Notes: generated by a model from the sequence alone, not told the origin. A stretch of 64,000 bases of DNA from CAVQFB01 sp963711675 (GCA_963711675.1 CAVQFB010000011.1:558001-622000); one strand, 5' to 3'. Counted from the stretch's first letter, positions 38,001 through 47,995 are shown. Made by a program: numbers and translations.

Positions 38001-38067
38001 TCCCCGGTCTTTCGTCCATGGTCGCTAGCCTGTGGAATTCGCCTCGACCGACTCCTCCAATCAGAAA

Positions 38068-39503
38068 TCACTCCTTCAGCCCCACTACCCACGCCTTCAC
38101 CTTCCGCAGCACCGATTCTGGCGCCTCGGCCTCCAACTCGACGAATCCACCTTTGTACTCACGCGAATATATCCGCGCCTTGGCCTCGAGCAGCGCCAGG
38201 GTCTTCCCTTCTTTTTGTGGGACACTCAAGTGCACGCGGCTCAACTGATCTTCCTCCAGCATCTGGTCGATTCTGTCGAGCAGCGTGCTGATCCCGATCC
38301 CCTTGACCGCAGAAACATGCACCGTTGTTGCGTCATCGCGCAGGGCATCGCGCTGCGCCGCCGCCAGCAGGTCAACCTTGTTCCGCACGCGCAGGCGCGG
38401 CTTCTTCTCCGCTTCCAGTTCCTTCAGCACTAATTCGACCTGCGCGTCCTGCTCCGCTGAAATCGGACTGCTCGCATCGGACACCTGCAACACGATCGCG
38501 GCTCGCTGCACTTCTTCCAAAGTTGCGCGGAATGCGGTCACCAGCGTGTGCGGCAGGTTGCGAATAAATCCTACCGTATCGGACAGCAGCACCGATCGTC
38601 GCGAAGGCAGCTCGACGGCGCGAATCGTAGGATCGAGCGTGGCGAACATTTTGGGCGATGCCAGCACCTCTGCTTTGGTCAGCGCGTTGAACAACGTCGA
38701 CTTCCCGGCATTGGTGTAGCCCACCAGGGCCACCGTGGCCACCGGCGCAGACTCTCGCCGCTGCCGCTGCTGCGCCCGAATGCGCCGCACGTTTTCGATC
38801 TGCTCCTTCACGTGCCGGATGCGGCGGTAAATCTTACGGCGATCGGTTTCGAGTTGTGTTTCGCCAGGACCGCGCGTGCCGATTCCGCCGCCCAATTGCG
38901 ACATCTCAATGCCTCGCCCACCCAGGCGCGGCAACAGGTACTCGAGTTGCGCCAGTTCGACCTGCAGCTGGCCTTCTCGGGTACGGGCATGCCGCGCAAA
39001 AATGTCGAGGATGAGCTGCGTGCGGTCGATGACGCGGGCGTGCACAACTCTCTCGATGTTGCGCTGTTGTGAGGGGATAAATCATGATCGAACAAAATAA
39101 GATCGGCCGAAACCGACGCCGCCGCACCGGCAATTTCTTCAAGCTTTCCGCGTCCAATCAGCGTTGCCGGGTCGGGCCGGTCGCGGCGCTGCAGGAATTC
39201 GCCCGCCACCTTAGCCCCGGCACTCATCGCGAGGCTGCGCAATTCGTCGAGAGATTCTTCGGGACTGAATTCAGGTGTGGGTGGAGCCTTCGAGCTGGTC
39301 GCAGCGGTGGAAGCGGCACTGTCGCGCGCCGCCTGCGCGCCGGCAGTGAGCGGGCCTTTGGTGACCTTCGAACCCGGTTGCGCTCGCCGCTTCGTGCGGT
39401 ATTCCAGGCCTACCAGAAACGCGCGCTCGGTTGGCTCCGCAGGGGCAGACCTAGCCACGCGCACACTCCACCCGGGGCGCACAGTATGACGAGGTGCCAT
39501 CAT
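38068..39503 (-). CDS. hflX: GTPase HflX, one frameshift
   Basis: A ribosome-associated GTPase that splits stalled or heat-damaged ribosomes. The N-terminal HflX domain (ILFDHDLSP, VHARVIDRTQLILDIFARHA) is split by one missing base near 39070. The glycine-rich LGGRGIEMSQLGGGIGTRGP linker and the G domain follow: G1 VGYTNAGKSTLFNAL, G3 DTVGFIRNLP and G4 NKVDLL. The C-terminal extension ends VVGLKE. Joined, the protein is about 478 residues. It starts at 39503 and follows hfq on the same strand, the common hfq-hflX order. Confidence 0.92.
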
Positions 39504-39569
39504 GCTGGAGCAAGCGGGAACTCTTATTTCCGGAATCTTTGAATTCTGAACTGCGCAACCCGCAGCGCC

Positions 39570-39869
39570 TTACCCTTCTGTGCCCGACGCAGGCGGTGCT
39601 TCCGTCGCTGGTGCCGGAGCGGAAGCGGCTGGTCTGGGCTCTGCGTGGCTTGAATGCACCAGTCTCCCCATCACAACCGTGGAGATGGCGTGTTTGAAAA
39701 TGAGCTGTTCCTGATTGCTGGTTTCCAGCACAACCGAATATTTGTCAAAGGAGCGGATACGCCCGGTCAGCTTCACGCCGCTGATCAGGTAAATGGTTAT
39801 GCTGGATTTCTCTTTGCGCGCCGCGTTGAGAAAAGAATCCTGGATGTTTTGCGCCGGCTTGTTTTCCAT
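39570..39869 (-). CDS. hfq: RNA chaperone Hfq
   Basis: 99 residues. The Sm1 and Sm2 motifs are clear: QDSFLNAARKEKSSITIYLISG, VKLTGRIRSFDKYSVVLE and the Sm2 variant IFKHAISTVV (usual YKHAIS). A Pro/Ala-rich C-terminal tail (SAPAPATEAPPASG) follows the core. Hfq forms a hexameric ring that pairs small RNAs with mRNAs. hflX lies downstream with 66 bases between them. Confidence 0.95.
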   Translation of the reverse strand: MENKPAQNIQDSFLNAARKEKSSITIYLISGVKLTGRIRSFDKYSVVLETSNQEQLIFKHAISTVVMGRLVHSSHAEPRPAASAPAPATEAPPASGTEG

Positions 39870-40195
39870 CTGCCGATCTCCTTATTCAGAGTGAACCGCA
39901 CTTTCATTCCTCTGGCCTCGCTTGCGGCGAGGTCGCAGGTGAGGGATACTCGAGGCCCGTACCAACTGGGCGATCCACGCCGGATGCGCGTCCACACCCC
40001 GCGGGCGGCCCCATGTACGATACGGCGTTGTCTCCCGCTTTTCAACCCTCGCCTTGGAGTCCTAGTCCCTCCCCGGTTCTGAACGATTTCGGCGATTGAG
40101 TAACCGGTTACTGGCCACTTCATCACTGGCCGTGTTGTACAATCCGGCTGCTTGCACATCGGGACTGACCTGAAACCGATGCCTGGAGGACACTG
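39870..40195. other. Gap upstream of hfq and the PuuD-like gene
   Basis: Divergent intergenic region of about 326 bases. Apart from the 14-base palindrome at 40099-40112 near the PuuD-like gene, nothing is recognised. No tRNA cloverleaf was found on inspection. Confidence 0.5.
40099..40112. promoter_or_regulatory. Perfect 14-base palindrome upstream of PuuD-like gene
   Basis: AGTAACCGGTTACT is fully self-complementary and lies 83 bases before the gene's start. It is probably an operator for an unknown repressor. Confidence 0.4.
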
Positions 40196-40951
40196 ATGCC
40201 CGCTCCACATCTTCTTGCGATCTTCGCCCCAACAATCAATCTCCCCGGCGGCAGTGCGGCGTTTCAGATGATCCTCCGCTGGTTCCACCTTCTAGCAGGC
40301 ATTACCTGGATCGGCTTACTTTACTTCTTCAATCTGGTCAACGTGCCCTTCATGAAGGAGCTGGACGCACCGACCAAGGGCAAAGTGATTCCCAACCTTC
40401 TGCCGAAAGCGTTGTGGTGGTTCCGCTGGGGATCGGTCGTAACCGTGCTGATGGGGCTCGCCTACTTCGGGAGTATCGTGGGTGCTGACGCGCGCAACGG
40501 TGGCGGCAGCGTTGGTTCGGTGATGGGGACGTTCTTTCTGATCTGGACGGTGGTCTGGGGGCTGCTTTATGCCTGCCTCATTCCTGGCAAAGGTGCGCTG
40601 GACAAAGGGCCGGTGCTGGCTGTGATTTCTGCTGCGATCGTGGTTGCCGCCGCATGGCTCTTCCTGAGCCTGAACAACCATGGCTGGGAGAGCAGCCGTT
40701 TGCTGTCAATCGGAATTGGCGGCGGGCTGGGGTGGGTCATGATGCTGAATGTGTGGGGCGTCATCTGGCGCATTCAGAAGCGCATCATCCAATGGACCAA
40801 AGACAACGCGGCTAACGGAACTCCCATGCCGGACAAGGCGAAGTACATGGCGCGGCAGGCATTTCTCTGCTCGCGCACGAATGCCTGGCTGTCATTGCCC
40901 ATGCTGTTCTTCATGGGCGCAGCGAGCCACTACCCGATGTTCGGGAAGTGA
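40196..40951 (+). CDS. PuuD-like membrane protein (urate hydroxylase N-terminal membrane domain)
   Basis: 251 residues with six to seven helices. It matches the Urate_ox_N/PuuD membrane domain: WFHLLAGITWIGLLYFFNLVNVPFMK near residue 30, then ALWWFRWGSVVTVLMGLAY and LNVWGVIWRIQKRIIQW. True PuuD carries a C-terminal cytochrome c domain. It is absent here, so urate hydroxylation is doubtful and this may be a stand-alone electron-transfer or transport module. GGAGGA seven bases before the ATG fixes the start. No purine-degradation genes are nearby. Confidence 0.8.
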   Translation: MPAPHLLAIFAPTINLPGGSAAFQMILRWFHLLAGITWIGLLYFFNLVNVPFMKELDAPTKGKVIPNLLPKALWWFRWGSVVTVLMGLAYFGSIVGADARNGGGSVGSVMGTFFLIWTVVWGLLYACLIPGKGALDKGPVLAVISAAIVVAAAWLFLSLNNHGWESSRLLSIGIGGGLGWVMMLNVWGVIWRIQKRIIQWTKDNAANGTPMPDKAKYMARQAFLCSRTNAWLSLPMLFFMGAASHYPMFGK

Positions 40952-41133
40952 TCCACCCAGCCTTAATGATTTAACTCGCCTTGGCCAGGTTAGCGGCTCC
41001 TGGGGCGCCTGTTGCTGGACGGGTGGGGCGTCGGGATAAGAACTATAATGTTTAGGTCTGCTCTTTCCATGCCATAGACGACATCGCGGCAATCTAATTC
41101 CCCGAGGTAATGGCATGTTCAGGAGGTTTGCAC

Positions 41134-42246
41134 ATGGGTAGGTTATCCAGCCTGATTCTTTCTCTCCTCCTTCTTTGCGGCCTCTGCCATTCGCAGGACG
41201 CTGACGCTCCCTATCCCGTCAGGATGGAGCGCCAGACCCGTGACGAAAATGTCTGCATGCTGGTGCAAAAGGATGGCCATTATCACCTGGAGCGCACGGC
41301 CATGGGACGTTCGCGGGTGTTTGTGGGAATCCTGGATTCGTCGGCGGTGACGGAGCTCGAACCGCTTTTGATGGCAAGCCAACTCGTCGACCTGAAGCAA
41401 GGCCAGATCGAGTCGACGCCGGTGGGGCAAGACATCGACCAGGTCATGATCACCATCACCCGCACGCAGGGCCGGCAGACGCTAATTTTCTCAAGCAGCA
41501 AGAGCAGGAAGCCGTTTAAAGCGGAGGTCGATCCGATCCTGAAATGGCTGGACCGGAACAAGCAGCAGCAAAATCCGATGGCAGACGCGACGCCCAGCCG
41601 ATGCCTGCCTCCGCAGATGGCACAGGCGGGCGGAGGCGGAGCTAACCCGAACACCTCCAACCCCTACATGATGCGGATTGTTATTGACCGCTATGAAGCA
41701 GGAGGCAGCGGAACTACCCTCTCGCTCAACAAAGGGACAGCCGGAGAGATGGTCGGCGGGGTGACCAAGACCCCCATGATGGACGCAAACGGTTTCAAGA
41801 TTACACGCACGTGTGCGATCGTGTACGACACTGGCCGGTATCGTTTCGAGAAGAGCGTCCGGGAGTCCGGCATCCCTATAAAATCTGAAATTTATCGCGA
41901 CACGCTCGATAAGAGTCAACTCGCAGGACTGCGGGAGGCCCTCGATAACCCGAAGCTGGTGGCACTGCACAATAACAGTGCACCAGGCTACTTCGCGCGC
42001 GAGGGCGAGCTCATCAGCATGGGGGTGCCCCGCGACAAGGGCGTGCAATCGGTGGTTTTTGCCAGTTTTGCGCCGCGCCCGGCGTCGGCTGATTTGCAAG
42101 AAACCGCCTACACGGCCCTCATGGCGAATCTGGGATTGACGAACCCGATTCGGAAATGGATCAAGCAGAGTATCGACGACCACAAGGGCACACCCGTCAA
42201 GGACTTGCCTTTGAGCAACTGCGTCCCGTCGGCTGCACCGGAGTAA
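41134..42246 (+). CDS. Secreted protein of unknown function
   Basis: About 370 residues with a signal peptide (GRLSSLILSLLLLCGLCHS). Two related halves seem present: residues about 30-130 (RDENVCMLVQKDGHYHLERT ... LEPLLMASQLVDLKQGQ) and 230-340 (RTCAIVYDTGRYRFEKSV ... LAGLREALDNPKLVAL). Each is a 'captured value / response' type unit with a similar order. No family can be named. AGGAGGT seven bases before ATG 41134 decides the start over 41110. Confidence 0.75.
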   Translation: MGRLSSLILSLLLLCGLCHSQDADAPYPVRMERQTRDENVCMLVQKDGHYHLERTAMGRSRVFVGILDSSAVTELEPLLMASQLVDLKQGQIESTPVGQDIDQVMITITRTQGRQTLIFSSSKSRKPFKAEVDPILKWLDRNKQQQNPMADATPSRCLPPQMAQAGGGGANPNTSNPYMMRIVIDRYEAGGSGTTLSLNKGTAGEMVGGVTKTPMMDANGFKITRTCAIVYDTGRYRFEKSVRESGIPIKSEIYRDTLDKSQLAGLREALDNPKLVALHNNSAPGYFAREGELISMGVPRDKGVQSVVFASFAPRPASADLQETAYTALMANLGLTNPIRKWIKQSIDDHKGTPVKDLPLSNCVPSAAPE

Positions 42247-42480
42247 GAATTCTGCTTTAACGGTGTCAGCTTGAACCCGCGTTGCACATGTGTTGCGGCG
42301 GGCTATTCTCTCGGTGCCTGAAGCCAGGGACCGAATTCGTTTCTTCTACGCCGCAATATCTGCTGGCGCACACCTGAAAGCACCGCCATTCGCGTGTCAA
42401 CCCCAAGTGCCTCCGAAGCTTGCTCGAGCGTTCGGCTGACCGATCAAGAGATCAGCGCGGACAAGAGTTCTCCTCGCCAC

Positions 42481-42508
42481 AAAAAAAGGCCGGCCCGCAG
42501 GCCGGCCT
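42481..42508 (-). terminator. Rho-independent terminator of the TonB receptor gene
   Basis: GGCCGGCC and its complement enclose a four-base loop and are followed on the minus strand by seven T residues. It lies 20 bases after the receptor's stop. Confidence 0.92.
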
Positions 42509-42527
42509 GAAACTGAGTTGTCCTCAG

Positions 42528-45500
42528 TTAGAAGGTGAACTTCGCCCCGAGAATCATGCGGCGACGCCCAATTCCGTTAAGAACAACGTTGTTATAGTCG
42601 CCACCGCTGGGGTTGAAGAAGTTGTTGCCGAACGATCCCCCACAACCAGGCACGCTGATGGCCGCGAGCGAGCAATCGTCGATGAACGGGTCGGGAACGC
42701 CCCGGAACTGGTGGTTGAACAGGTTATAGACCTGGGCCTCCAAGCGCATGGAAACCCGCTCGTTGACTTTGGTTGTCTTGAACATGCTGAAGTTGACGGT
42801 ACTGATGTTCTGGCCCCGAGTGCCCGGGTTGCGACGCACGTTGCCGTAAGGCGTCTTAAAGAACTGGGCAGCATTGTCTTCGTTGTAGATCCAGTGAACC
42901 GCGCTCGTGGTCGTTGCAACCCCAGTGAACCAGTTCACCAGACCGCAATCGGCTAAGGCCGGGTTGGTGCACCCACCCACGGTATCAATCGGTGCTGCCG
43001 GATTTCCCAGGAACGGGCGACAGGTGGACGGACCGAAGTACGTAGCGTCGAAAGACATTTGACAGGAGGAACTGAAGCCCGGGACCGTCACTGGAGTGTA
43101 GTTCTGCCCGCTGCTGTACCGCCACGTGCTATTGACCTGATAGCCTCCCAGCAATTTGCCCAGGAAACCGTGCTGAGACTTGTAGAGTGGCAGGTCATAG
43201 ATCACGTACAGGGAAGCCACTTTGGGAAAATCAAGTCCGCTCAGCGACTTCTCACCTGCGCCAGTGTTAAAGGGGTCCTGCGCGCCAGCTACGGTGCTAC
43301 CGCCACTGGCCGTGGAGAAGATCTCGCTGCTGTTGTCCATGGTCTTGCTCCAGGTGAATGAACCGGAGCCACTCAATCCATGCCACTCGGCAACGCGGAT
43401 TTCACTCTGCAACCCGTTGTAAGTGGAAAAAGCGCTGTTGGTGCGGTTGCGGATATTGGCGTTAGTGCAGAGAGGACGGTCGGTCGGCTCCCCGAAAAGG
43501 CCCGCTTCGTTTCCAGGAGTTCCGGCCGTAGTGCAGGGCGTAATCCCTGCCGGGATAAAGGAGCTGAATCCATTAGCCACCAGACCTGCGAGTTCAGGGT
43601 TGGCATTGACTGTCTGGAAGTTGCCGATCACGTGATTGCCCACGTAGCGGACCTCCAGAACCATCCGATTCGTCAGCTCTCGCTGGATGCCCAGCGACCA
43701 GCTTTGGGTATAAGGCTCATGGAAGTTGGGGGCGACTTGCGTGTAGTTGCGGAATCCCGGATTGCCCCCTCGCGGGATATCGCCAAGGTGGGCAGACCTC
43801 ACGGCGCTACCCGTAAAGCCAGAACCGATCAGGCACGGCGCAGTACAGCCTGCCAAGGCAATCGTCCCTGCGTTCACAGTCGGAGCGGCAGTGGCAACGT
43901 TCAGGAACATGTTGTAGAAGGCTGGATCATAGGTGATTCGGTACCCTCCACGAATGGATGTCTTGTCTCCACTCCCCAGAAACCGAGGCTTCCACGCGAA
44001 GCCGACGTTCGGACCGAAGTAGTTGAGTGGAGCGGAAATTGACGGAACCGTGGTAATCGATGCGGGGAGCGTCTTATCCCAGAAAGGATTCGAACTCGCC
44101 TGGTTAGCCACAGACAGGTCGTGCAGCAGATTAATGGCCTGACTCGAGTACTCCCAACGAAGACCGAGGTTGAGGGTCAAGTTGTCCGTGATGCGCCAAT
44201 CGTCTCCGGCATAGAACGCCAGGTCATATTCCTTGAAGTTGAACTTGGTTGGACCATCCGTGAGCGACAACCTGGTAGGCGCATCAGCCAGAAAACGCGA
44301 GAAGCCGCAGACCGCGCCTGAGTAACCTGGAAGGCCCGGGAACTCAGTGGGACAAGAAGCTCCAGCCGCGGTGCCCGAAGTGCTGAAGTTGTAGGCTCCG
44401 TTTATGTTCGGCAGGAATGTGTTCGGCGAGCGCTGTTTGTAGAACTCACCGCCGAACTTGAAGGTGTGATGTCCGTGGGCCCACGAGGCGTTGTCCTGGA
44501 CTTGCGTGTTGTTGATGGTACGGCCCTGCGGCAGGTTGGTCGGAACTCCAAAGGTAAGCAGGCTGTTCGACCAGTTGATATTGGTCGGACACGAGTTGAT
44601 GCTCGCCCGGGTGCAATTGGGGAACGATCCCCCCTCAAAGCCGAATCCAGCCCGCGAAAAGCTATAGCGCAATTGGTTCAGGAGTTGGCTGCTAAAGGTG
44701 TGGACCCAATCGAGCGCGATTTGCTGGTCTCGTGCCGGAATATCCACCCAGGCGCCAGCTGCAAAACCAGCGGTATTGGCTGCGGTAGCAGCGGTCAGAA
44801 TGTTCTGCTGGAAAATGTACCGTGCACCTATGCGATCATTGTTGGTGACCTGGAAATCCACCCGGCCCGTGATTTCCCTGTCGTTGTAGTAGGAGGGAGG
44901 ATTCCGCGTTACCGGAGCAAAGTCGATGGTAGCCTGAGTGAGGCCATCGGTGACGGTCAGCGGTTGCGTAGCACCACTCACCGTTGGATTGCCGGCCTTC
45001 ACGGCGTAAGGGCCGATCGCATTCAATGCGGCCACGGCCGGATTACTGGGGAATGCTGCGGCCAACTGAGTCAGGCCAGTTGGGGTCGGTGTCAGGAGGC
45101 CACCCGAGGTGTCGGGGGAACCGGCTTGACGTACCCTGTCCCAGTAGCCGGAGCCGAAGAACCAGGCCTTGTCGCGACGGATCGGCCCGCCCCCTGTGAA
45201 ACCGAAGCGGTTCTCAACATACCGTGAGATCGGCGCCACCGGCGTGCACCCCGTACTGGAACTTTGTCCAGCGGCACAGAAACCGAAAAGGGGACTGATC
45301 TCTTCGTTAGAGTGAGAGTCAGCGTAGGAGCCGGTGTAATACTCGAAGGCGCTGCCGTGGAACTGGTTGGTACCGCTCTTGGTAACGTAATTGACCACGG
45401 AACCCGACGCCCGTCCGTACTCAACGCTGAAGTTGTTGGTAATAATGGATACCTCGCCGAGCAGGTCCTGATTCCCCAGGAAAATCGAAGGGCCCGCCAC

Positions 45501-46121
45501 AGAGTTGTCGTTGTTGGACTGGCCGTCAATCTCGAAATTGTTGGAGCGGCCGCGCAGACCATTCGAGGAGAACCCCACACCGTTCGTGTTGCTAAAATTG
45601 TTGCTGCCAGAGTCAGCAATCCCCGGCAGAAACAGGGCCAAACTGTCGAAACCTCCGCCGGTGGGCAGGTCCGCAGTCGCGACGGAGTCGAATGTGTTGG
45701 TAACTTGCGCAGTATTGGTCTCGAGGATGGCAGCGGCTTCGACCACTTCAACCGTCTCACCCGTGGAGGCTAGTTCTAGTTTCGTCGTTCCCAGTGAAGA
45801 TTCACGGGAAACAGAAACCTCTACTTGTGCGACCTGGACTTTTCGAAAACCCTTCGTCTCGATCGTAACCTTGTAGGTACCTGTCGGGACCGACCTGAAA
45901 GCATAGTAACCAGTGTCATTGGTTGTTGCGTGCAAACTCAGGCCGGTTCCAGTGTTCTGGGCGGTAACGCTCGCCGCCGAAACAACCGCACCCGAGGGGT
46001 CCGTCACAGTGCCGGAAATCGATCCGGTCGCGATACCCTGGGCCAAAGCGAAGGTGGCACAAAACACAACGGCTAGTACTGCTAGCAGTGATGTGATCTT
46101 GATTCGAAAATCGTATTCCAT
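42528..46121 (-). CDS. TonB-dependent receptor with CnaB-like N-terminal domain
   Basis: 1197 residues. Signal peptide (ITSLLAVLAVVFCATFALAQ), then a carboxypeptidase-regulatory/CnaB-like domain at about residues 30-110 (GSISGTVTDPSGAVVSAASV to GTYKVTIETKGFRKVQV). A plug (about 120-270) and an outer-membrane barrel follow, ending in the aromatic signature LGAKFTF. This is the Oar-like receptor class that is greatly expanded in Acidobacteriota, probably for uptake of large organic ligands. Ligand unknown. GGAG lies six bases before the ATG, and a strong terminator follows. The frame is intact over 3.6 kb. Confidence 0.93.
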   Translation of the reverse strand: MEYDFRIKITSLLAVLAVVFCATFALAQGIATGSISGTVTDPSGAVVSAASVTAQNTGTGLSLHATTNDTGYYAFRSVPTGTYKVTIETKGFRKVQVAQVEVSVSRESSLGTTKLELASTGETVEVVEAAAILETNTAQVTNTFDSVATADLPTGGGFDSLALFLPGIADSGSNNFSNTNGVGFSSNGLRGRSNNFEIDGQSNNDNSVAGPSIFLGNQDLLGEVSIITNNFSVEYGRASGSVVNYVTKSGTNQFHGSAFEYYTGSYADSHSNEEISPLFGFCAAGQSSSTGCTPVAPISRYVENRFGFTGGGPIRRDKAWFFGSGYWDRVRQAGSPDTSGGLLTPTPTGLTQLAAAFPSNPAVAALNAIGPYAVKAGNPTVSGATQPLTVTDGLTQATIDFAPVTRNPPSYYNDREITGRVDFQVTNNDRIGARYIFQQNILTAATAANTAGFAAGAWVDIPARDQQIALDWVHTFSSQLLNQLRYSFSRAGFGFEGGSFPNCTRASINSCPTNINWSNSLLTFGVPTNLPQGRTINNTQVQDNASWAHGHHTFKFGGEFYKQRSPNTFLPNINGAYNFSTSGTAAGASCPTEFPGLPGYSGAVCGFSRFLADAPTRLSLTDGPTKFNFKEYDLAFYAGDDWRITDNLTLNLGLRWEYSSQAINLLHDLSVANQASSNPFWDKTLPASITTVPSISAPLNYFGPNVGFAWKPRFLGSGDKTSIRGGYRITYDPAFYNMFLNVATAAPTVNAGTIALAGCTAPCLIGSGFTGSAVRSAHLGDIPRGGNPGFRNYTQVAPNFHEPYTQSWSLGIQRELTNRMVLEVRYVGNHVIGNFQTVNANPELAGLVANGFSSFIPAGITPCTTAGTPGNEAGLFGEPTDRPLCTNANIRNRTNSAFSTYNGLQSEIRVAEWHGLSGSGSFTWSKTMDNSSEIFSTASGGSTVAGAQDPFNTGAGEKSLSGLDFPKVASLYVIYDLPLYKSQHGFLGKLLGGYQVNSTWRYSSGQNYTPVTVPGFSSSCQMSFDATYFGPSTCRPFLGNPAAPIDTVGGCTNPALADCGLVNWFTGVATTTSAVHWIYNEDNAAQFFKTPYGNVRRNPGTRGQNISTVNFSMFKTTKVNERVSMRLEAQVYNLFNHQFRGVPDPFIDDCSLAAISVPGCGGSFGNNFFNPSGGDYNNVVLNGIGRRRMILGAKFTF

Positions 46122-46405
46122 TGAAGTCTCCTAAGAACAGTAGTACCTGGAAGCTACTAATCTTTATCTTTAACAGGGTCGAGAAATGCGCTTGCTCTGG
46201 TCGCGCACTACGGCAAGCTACGGAAACGGAACCTGCTAACGAAGCAACTAACGTTCCAAAACAGAGGCAAATAACATAATGTATTTTCAGTATCTTACGT
46301 CTATTGCTGCTGTCACATACCGTATTGTGGAGCTACCGCGCAAATCTCCTATGAAATCCTGTATTTTTTGGGGAGGACTTCCTATAGGCTGTGCCAGAAT
46401 GAACC
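46122..46405. other. Divergent promoter region of the TonB receptor and DUF309 genes
   Basis: AT-rich around 46260-46370, including TAATGTATTTTCAGTATC. No defined operator was recognised. Confidence 0.4.
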
Positions 46406-46757
46406 ATGGATCCTGAGGGCTTCAAAAAGGGAATCGAGCACTTCAACTGCGGAGAGTTTTTTGAAGCGCACGAGGTCTGGGAGGACGTCTGGCGTGCCAT
46501 CGATTCCCCCCGGGAAAAGCGATTCGTTCAGGGCCTGATCCAGGTCGCCGTTGCCCTTCATCACCATTCAACCGGTAACCATGTTGGCGCCGAGTCTCTG
46601 TTGCGGCGGGCGACGCGCAATTTGGCGTGGGTATCCTTCATACTTCGGCGGTATTGACCTTCCGCTGCTTTCGCAGTCGCTCGACGGGTGGCTCCGCGCG
46701 CTGGAGGACGGGTCAGCCGTTCCCGCTAAGCCTCGAGTGGAGTTCGTGCAGCGCTAG
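46406..46757 (+). CDS. DUF309 family protein, one frameshift
   Basis: About 116 residues when corrected. FEAHEVWEDVWRAIDSPREK and FVQGLIQVAVALHHHSTGN are the family signature. One extra base near 46628 sends the frame to an early stop at 46657. Skipping it gives NLAGYPSYFGGIDLPLLSQS and the end FVQR at 46757. The function of DUF309 is unknown; the fold is a small helical bundle. The start ATG (DPEGFKKG) gives the usual length. Confidence 0.85.
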
Positions 46758-46806
46758 CTAGGCAACCATCCGGTAGTCGCTCAATTTTCTGTTGTTCTAT
46801 ACGACA

Positions 46807-46844
46807 GTCATCCCGAAGCCACGCGTTTTCGTCAGCGGGGCGAG
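46807..46844 (+). repeat. Dispersed 38-base repeat, copy 2
   Basis: This copy differs at three positions from the one at 29644-29681 and is followed by CGAGCCTAAGCGAGTGAGTCG. The gap holds no gene. Confidence 0.85.
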
Positions 46845-46966
46845 AGCCCGCCCTGAGCGACACGAGCCTAAGCGAGTGAGTCGAACGGGGATCTTGCGCG
46901 GAGTGCTTCGAATTGAGCCACTACCACAATCCCCGACATTCGGTAATAAGGGAGAGCTATTTGCCT

Positions 46967-47995
46967 TTACCGGCGCTTCTTCTTCCGCCGTGCGACCGGC
47001 GCGTCCTTCTGTTCTCCCGGCGCGAGCACACGGCGTACGATCGGAGTATTGAGCTTGTATTTGCGCTCGATCATATTCCCGCTCGTGTCCTTCACCCTCA
47101 GCACAAAGACCGGCAGCGTGCCCTCTTTCCCGAAGTCTTCGTGGCTGACGGTTACCGGCAGGAAGCCCTCGAAGTTCCGCTCCCGGTAAGCCGTCTCATA
47201 ACGATGCTTGCGCAGATTCCAAGTGAAAACGCGCACCTGGTCGTAATCGAACGGCTGACCGTCCTTCGGTTCCGTCAGCACGGTCAGATACTCCGGCACT
47301 TTCTTGTCGCCGTCCTGGATCTGGTTAAGAGCAAAGAACGCCACCAGTCGCTGGCCCTCAGCATACTGCGCGATTTCCAACGGGATATCGAGATCCACCA
47401 GGCGCCCCAGAACCCATCCCACTCGACCCTGGCTGTCACGCGCCAGCCACCAGTCCTCGAGGATCGGCTGGGGCGCTTCAGCCTTGTCGGGGCTCTTCTG
47501 AGTCTTCGGGGGAGGTGACGCGGCGCCCGGCTTTTCGGCCGTACCTCGCTTCAGCATGGCGAGTTTCTCGCCCGCAGCAAGCTGGTAAAGATGCTCTGTA
47601 TCGCGGCCGGGCTCGATGTGAAGATTGGTCTCGTTTCGTGTGGTTCCGTTGGCCTGCACGGGCGTATTCAGATTGTCTTGCGCCAGCTTCTGAAAGCCAT
47701 CGTAGACATCCTGACCCACCACGTAGCGCTGCTCAATCCAACCCTCGGCTCCATTGGCCGCACGCACGCGCAAGAACCGGCGCTGCCGTTCGAGCACCTC
47801 CACGCGATCGCCGTTCTTCACTACACCGGTTTTGTTGTAGACGGCGGCCAGGCGGTCGCGCAGATTCACCTGCGGCGCCGTAACGTAGTCGACTTCGAGG
47901 ACTTTGCTGCGCCCGCGGCCACAACCGGCAAGCAGCAGGCAGGTCGCCAGGAGAACTGCAGGCAGACAGTGGGGGATTCGCTCTCGCGCAGACAC
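46967..47995 (-). CDS. Lipoprotein with bacterial SH3-like domains
   Basis: About 342 residues. The signal peptide has a lipobox (LLLAGC), so it is a lipoprotein. Two SH3b-type regions are suggested: VNLRDRLAAVYNKTGVVKNG...RVRAANGAEGWIEQRYV (residues about 40-100) and TNLHIEPGRDTEHLYQLAAG...DSQGRVGWVLGRLV. The C-terminal part (residues 210-330) is unknown and ends in a very basic tail. Such proteins bind peptidoglycan or stabilise the envelope. A GTG at 47995 or 48001 is chosen because the longer frame to 48133 would overlap pfkA and has no signal peptide. Confidence 0.75.
   Translation of the reverse strand: MSARERIPHCLPAVLLATCLLLAGCGRGRSKVLEVDYVTAPQVNLRDRLAAVYNKTGVVKNGDRVEVLERQRRFLRVRAANGAEGWIEQRYVVGQDVYDGFQKLAQDNLNTPVQANGTTRNETNLHIEPGRDTEHLYQLAAGEKLAMLKRGTAEKPGAASPPPKTQKSPDKAEAPQPILEDWWLARDSQGRVGWVLGRLVDLDIPLEIAQYAEGQRLVAFFALNQIQDGDKKVPEYLTVLTEPKDGQPFDYDQVRVFTWNLRKHRYETAYRERNFEGFLPVTVSHEDFGKEGTLPVFVLRVKDTSGNMIERKYKLNTPIVRRVLAPGEQKDAPVARRKKKRR

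Larger units (their letters stand above)
37704..38067. other. Gap between atp and hflX clusters with promoter and stable hairpin
   Basis: No ORF with coding character. It holds the atp promoter region on the minus strand and, on the plus strand, a promoter-like pair followed by a strong hairpin (see the ncRNA entry). Confidence 0.6.

Noticed and set aside
39797..40288. A 163-residue minus-strand ORF upstream of hfq
   Set aside because: It overlaps the start of the PuuD-like gene and of hfq, with low-complexity basic sequence and no signal or family.
46160..46400. Possible riboswitch upstream of the TonB receptor
   Set aside because: No conserved box of cobalamin, TPP or other known riboswitch classes was found by eye.
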